The notes under the pieces are model-generated. The model was not told the origin of the DNA. It saw only the letters and a program-made list of their open reading frames with translations, and searched no databases. Positions 6,137 to 9,586 of a stretch of DNA of 9,586 nt are shown piece after piece. A program made the position numbers and the translations under genes. Positions within the stretch are counted from its first letter, which is position 1. Each line of letters begins with the position of its first letter. This stretch comes from Candidatus Desantisiibacteriota bacterium (GTDB lineage Bacteria > JACRDZ01), in contig JACQWU010000066.1 of the NCBI GenBank assembly GCA_016209155.1, positions 1 through 9,586 of the forward strand, given 5' to 3'.

Positions 6137-7708
6137 TTATTTTTTTATTTTTATCAGCCAGAATAGTTCCTGCACCTTAAGAAGATATGCTATTCCGAAA
6201 TAACATGCAAGTCCTGTAAAAATAGATAATCCTACTGATAAAATTTGGCTAAAAATATGCTGTCCGGATAAATTGGTGATAAAAAAAACAAAAACTATCT
6301 TTACAATTAATGCCATTATCAAAGACAACATAAGAATTATTCCGGAAGAATACAATATTGTCTTTTTATTAAAATATCCTAATCTTTTTTCAAGATAATA
6401 AAGCAATAGGAAAAAATTTAAAAAAGCAGATACAGATGCGGCAAGCGCAAGTCCGGTATGCTTTATAAAAGATGAAAAGATAATACATAATATCAAATTG
6501 CAAAATACAGCAATACCTCCAATTTTCACAGGTGTTTTAACATCCTGCAATGAATAAAAAACAGGAATAATTATTTTTATACCTGCGAAAGCAAAAAGAC
6601 CTATGCTATATGCAATTAATGCGGATGAGGTTTGTTGTGTGGAAAAAGCAGTAAAATTACCATGCTGATAAAGCAGTTTGGTAATAGGATGAGAAAGAGT
6701 AATAAGGCCGATGCTTGCAGGCAAAATAATGAAAAATGAAATGCGTATCGCATTTGTAAAACTCTGTCGCAGTGACGCAAAATCTTTATTCGCGGCGAAA
6801 TGCGCCATATCGGGAAAAAATACTGTTGCTATAGAACCTGCAAAAAGAGAAAGAGGCAGTTGAACAAGAAAATTCGCATAAAAAAGAGCTGAGATAGCGC
6901 CTTTACCTGCAATAGATTCATATGAAGCAATAATATTATTTATAAAAATATTTATTTCAGTAATAGCCAGCGCAAAAATTGAAGGAAGAATTAATCGTCC
7001 TATTTTTTTTATCATAGGATTTTTAAAATCAGGATCAAAACTAAATTTAAAATTTATTTTTTTTAATGCAATGATGTGTATAAGAAGCTGTAATACTCCT
7101 CCACCCAATACTCCTGCTATTATAGCTGCTTCAGGCATATATATAATGCGGCTTAATATTAATATTGAAAAAATAAAACTGAGATTAAACAATACGGGTG
7201 AAAAAGCTGAAACAGCGAACTGCTTAAAAGAATTTAATATTCCCATGCAAAGCGCAGTAAGAGATATAAAAAAAAGATATGGGAAAAGATATTTTAAAAG
7301 AAAAACAGCGGTATTAAATTTTCCCGGCGACATTGCAAATCCCGGAGCAAGAACTTTTACAAGCCATGGAGCTGATAAATAAACTAAAATAGTTAATGAA
7401 AAAGTAATAATAGCAAGACATGTTAACAATTTATTGGCAAATTTAAATGCTTTATCTTCTCCTTCATTTACCAATACATCACTGAATAAAGGGATAAAAG
7501 TATTATTAATAGCACCTTCACCGAAGAGCTTTCGCAAAGAATTAGGTATGCGGAATGCAACAAAAAAAGCATCGGCAATTATCCCTGTCCCAAATTTTGC
7601 TGCCAGAGCAAGAGAACGGAAATATCCTAAAATACGGCTTAATGAAGTAAATAAACTTACAACTTTAAATGAGGCAATAGTCGTTTCATGATTAATATCT
7701 TTTTTCAC
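6137..7708 (-). CDS. murJ: Lipid II flippase MurJ (MviN family)
   Basis: MurJ is the inner-membrane flippase that moves lipid-linked peptidoglycan precursor (lipid II) to the periplasmic face for cell wall synthesis. The protein is hydrophobic throughout, consistent with the 14 membrane helices of the family. The N-terminal family pattern is clear: SRILGYFRS (two arginines corresponding to essential ones in E. coli MurJ), ADAFFVAFRIPNSLRKLFGEG, then APGF and YLFPYLFFISL. I prefer the GTG at 7708 (523 residues). GGGGA lies 6 bases upstream, and the distance from start to SRILG then fits the family. An in-frame ATG at 7774 and a TTG at 7783 would add 22-25 residues (LYLIRQGVNCSQIGHNLRGFL) that do not resemble MurJ, and neither has a visible ribosome binding site. 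The DUF4139 gene ends just upstream on the same strand, so the two are probably one operon. The family call is firm; the start is uncertain. Confidence 0.93.
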   Translation of the reverse strand: MKKDINHETTIASFKVVSLFTSLSRILGYFRSLALAAKFGTGIIADAFFVAFRIPNSLRKLFGEGAINNTFIPLFSDVLVNEGEDKAFKFANKLLTCLAIITFSLTILVYLSAPWLVKVLAPGFAMSPGKFNTAVFLLKYLFPYLFFISLTALCMGILNSFKQFAVSAFSPVLFNLSFIFSILILSRIIYMPEAAIIAGVLGGGVLQLLIHIIALKKINFKFSFDPDFKNPMIKKIGRLILPSIFALAITEINIFINNIIASYESIAGKGAISALFYANFLVQLPLSLFAGSIATVFFPDMAHFAANKDFASLRQSFTNAIRISFFIILPASIGLITLSHPITKLLYQHGNFTAFSTQQTSSALIAYSIGLFAFAGIKIIIPVFYSLQDVKTPVKIGGIAVFCNLILCIIFSSFIKHTGLALAASVSAFLNFFLLLYYLEKRLGYFNKKTILYSSGIILMLSLIMALIVKIVFVFFITNLSGQHIFSQILSVGLSIFTGLACYFGIAYLLKVQELFWLIKIKK

Positions 7709-7786
7709 TAAAAATCCCCGTAAATTATGCCCAATTTGTGAACAATTTACCCCCTGCCTTATTAGATAAAGCATATATTTCAAAAA

Positions 7787-9586
7787 TTAATCTTCTTTAA
7801 ATTCTTTTACTTTTTTCGCGATAGCTTCTTCTAATTCCTTTTTTTTGCTTTCTGCTTCGTCTAATTTACCGCGAAATTCCACAAGCTTATCTTCAGAGGA
7901 TGAAAGTGAATTTAGCCATTTCACTCTGAGTTCCTGCTCTTTTGGCGTATTATAATTTAATCTGCTGATATTGTCACGGAGTCTATTTTCTTCATCATTT
8001 AAACGTTTTGCCTGTTCCTGCCATTCGGTAATTTGCCGTTTTATTGAGGCTTTGGTTGACATCAAATTGCTCAATTCTTTTAAAAATATTTTGGAATTTT
8101 CTGATATATATTGTTCCGATAAATAAAAATTAATAGTTTCTTCATTACTGCTTGCTAAAATTACTGTTTCATCAAGATTGCGTTTTTCTTCAACAACAAA
8201 ATCATGTATTTCGCCTGCCTTCAAAATTACTTCAAAACGGTAATGATTATCAACTTCCTTCAATGGTTTTTCCGGTTTACTAAGTTGATATAAATTATTC
8301 TTAGGCTGGTTAATCCAAAGAGTAACAGATTCTTTTCCGCGATTAGTGAGTTTCCATGTGGTTTTTAATATTTCAAAACTGGTTAGAATTAGTATCCCGT
8401 CAACAATTTTACCTTTAAAATGAGGCATTCTATTTGAAACAATTTGAGGTACAATGTCAAGCGAAACATCAATCGCGTAAGGAATTACTTCCTGACTGCC
8501 CGGCGGTAATGTATGTACTAAGATTCCTTCTCCCAGGGAAGTATTGCTTTCAAAAAATGTTATAGCGCCGGCATCCAGGGTTAAATCAGTATCATTTTTT
8601 AAAACATATGAGTTCATTGGTTTTTGAGAAAAAGCCTCTTTATAATATAATACTCTTTTCCCTGAAATCTGTTTTAATAAAATAGGTACCATAGCCGCTT
8701 TATTGCGCGGTATTGTTATTTTTTCTTTAACATCATAGCTGAATAATTCTCCGACTTTTACGCCGATTGTTTCCGGCGGGGTACTGCCTGAAATCATTTC
8801 TCCTGAATAATCCATTTTATTTTCTGCTTCTGCCAATAAATTTTGATCCATAACCTGAGCTGCATCTGCAAAGGAACTTTTTCTTTTTAATAGACCTCTT
8901 CCTTCTGTTATTTTTTTAACTTCAGGTAAAGGTGTTTTTGCGGGTAAAGATGATCCCCAATTTACCGGTAAATCTGATAATCCCGGTATGGGAACAGTCT
9001 GCCGCTCAATATAAAATGGAGAATACATATCCATTGAATATGAAAGCGGATTGCCGGCTACAAAGGAGATATTAATATTTTCCCAATCTTCTTCAGTAAT
9101 ATTTTCTGCTTGAGCCCAGCCCTGCAAAAGCGCGTTTTCTTTCTCTTTAGAATCAAGAATTAACCGGTAAGAACATTTCCAGACAGGCATTTCAACAAGA
9201 TAACCGATTCTTAAATTTCTCTCTCCTTCTCCTACGGCTGTAAGAGTTAATTGCTTACGGTTTGTATATTTACTGTCAAGGGTGATATCAAGAAGTTTAT
9301 TTAAATCACGTTTTATAGTATCATCAGCCAAAGTAAATTCAACAATAGAAGAAATATTAACCGAACGTATCGGCCCTGAATCAGTCAATAATACAAGACG
9401 AGCATCCTGTTTTATCAACTGTCCGTTTACAATCTCATTAACCGGCTCTATCCCGAGAATGCGGCCTTCCAAAATTTCCCCCGAAGATTTTATTGAAATT
9501 TTAGCCCCTTTTAATTGAACAAAAAACTGACTCAACGCTGATTGTTCAGGAACGTTTATTAAAATATCCTGTAATCTTTTTGAAAG
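7787..9586 (-). CDS. DUF4139 / mucoidy-inhibitor-A-like protein, 5' end outside window
   Basis: This is a DUF4139-type protein, a family of mostly exported proteins of unknown biochemical role. The frame stays open to the right edge, so the gene is cut. The only in-frame start candidate near the edge is a TTG at 9535, inside the conserved stretch LSQFFVQLKGAKISIK, which argues that it is internal. Of 599 visible residues, about 18-85 are the end of the N-terminal beta-rich part. The DUF4139 region runs from about 110 to 485, with GYLVEMPVWKCSYRLIL near 128-144, WENINISFVAGNP and YVLKNDTDLTLDAGAITFF. The last 94 residues (506-599) are highly charged and predicted coiled coil (KRLNDEENRLRDNISRL, ESKKKELEEAIAKKVKEF). 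A signal peptide is expected upstream but cannot be seen. Its stop lies 78 bp before the preferred murJ start. A link to the envelope is inferred from the family and from murJ. Confidence 0.82.
   Translation of the reverse strand, partial: LSKRLQDILINVPEQSALSQFFVQLKGAKISIKSSGEILEGRILGIEPVNEIVNGQLIKQDARLVLLTDSGPIRSVNISSIVEFTLADDTIKRDLNKLLDITLDSKYTNRKQLTLTAVGEGERNLRIGYLVEMPVWKCSYRLILDSKEKENALLQGWAQAENITEEDWENINISFVAGNPLSYSMDMYSPFYIERQTVPIPGLSDLPVNWGSSLPAKTPLPEVKKITEGRGLLKRKSSFADAAQVMDQNLLAEAENKMDYSGEMISGSTPPETIGVKVGELFSYDVKEKITIPRNKAAMVPILLKQISGKRVLYYKEAFSQKPMNSYVLKNDTDLTLDAGAITFFESNTSLGEGILVHTLPPGSQEVIPYAIDVSLDIVPQIVSNRMPHFKGKIVDGILILTSFEILKTTWKLTNRGKESVTLWINQPKNNLYQLSKPEKPLKEVDNHYRFEVILKAGEIHDFVVEEKRNLDETVILASSNEETINFYLSEQYISENSKIFLKELSNLMSTKASIKRQITEWQEQAKRLNDEENRLRDNISRLNYNTPKEQELRVKWLNSLSSSEDKLVEFRGKLDEAESKKKELEEAIAKKVKEFKED

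Noticed and set aside
7071-7691. Plus-strand open frames opposite murJ
   Set aside because: They lie fully inside a well-supported membrane protein gene, have no family features and have no convincing start signals.
9536-9586. TTG at 9535 as the start of the DUF4139 protein
   Set aside because: It falls inside a conserved part of the family and the frame continues to the right edge, so the gene is treated as truncated by the window.

Overview
The window is AT-rich (roughly one third G+C by eye) and carries five protein genes in two convergent blocks. The gene set points to a Gram-negative bacterium: a RecN and a Tex homologue, a MurJ lipid II flippase, and an exported DUF4139-type protein. 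The large exported protein combines a HYDIN-like (choice-of-anchor-D) domain, a BACON-like domain and a degenerate CFI-box C-terminus. That combination is most familiar from Deltaproteobacteria (Desulfobacterota), so I suggest that group, but this is an inference and not a firm placement.

Positions 2-967 (+) hold the 3' part of recN, cut by the left edge. tex (978-3230, +) follows 10 bp later, and its ribosome binding site overlaps the recN stop codon, so the two look co-transcribed. Only 6 bp separate the tex stop from the stop of the next gene, which runs the opposite way.

The minus-strand block reads from right to left. It starts with a DUF4139 / mucoidy-inhibitor-A-like protein (7787-9586, cut by the right edge). 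Next comes murJ (6137-7708 from my preferred GTG start). The last gene is an 896-residue exported repeat protein (3237-5927). DUF4139 and murJ are tightly packed and are probably one operon.

Between murJ and the repeat protein lies a compact 136-bp element (5992-6127). It has perfect 18-bp terminal inverted repeats and two smaller palindromes inside, and looks like a small non-autonomous (MITE/REP-type) insertion. One internal palindrome fits the ATTCCC-N8-GGGAAT pattern known from Neisseria dRS3 repeats.

The most unusual object is the repeat protein. It has a signal peptide, one divergent repeat and twelve clear repeats of about 47 residues (probably beta-propeller-like), then HYDIN-like and BACON-like domains, and then a degraded CFI-box tail that lacks the usual terminal membrane helix. 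Eleven of the twelve repeats carry an N-X-S/T triplet at the same position. The remaining genes are ordinary housekeeping or envelope genes. No RNA gene, CRISPR array, complete insertion sequence or transposase gene is visible.
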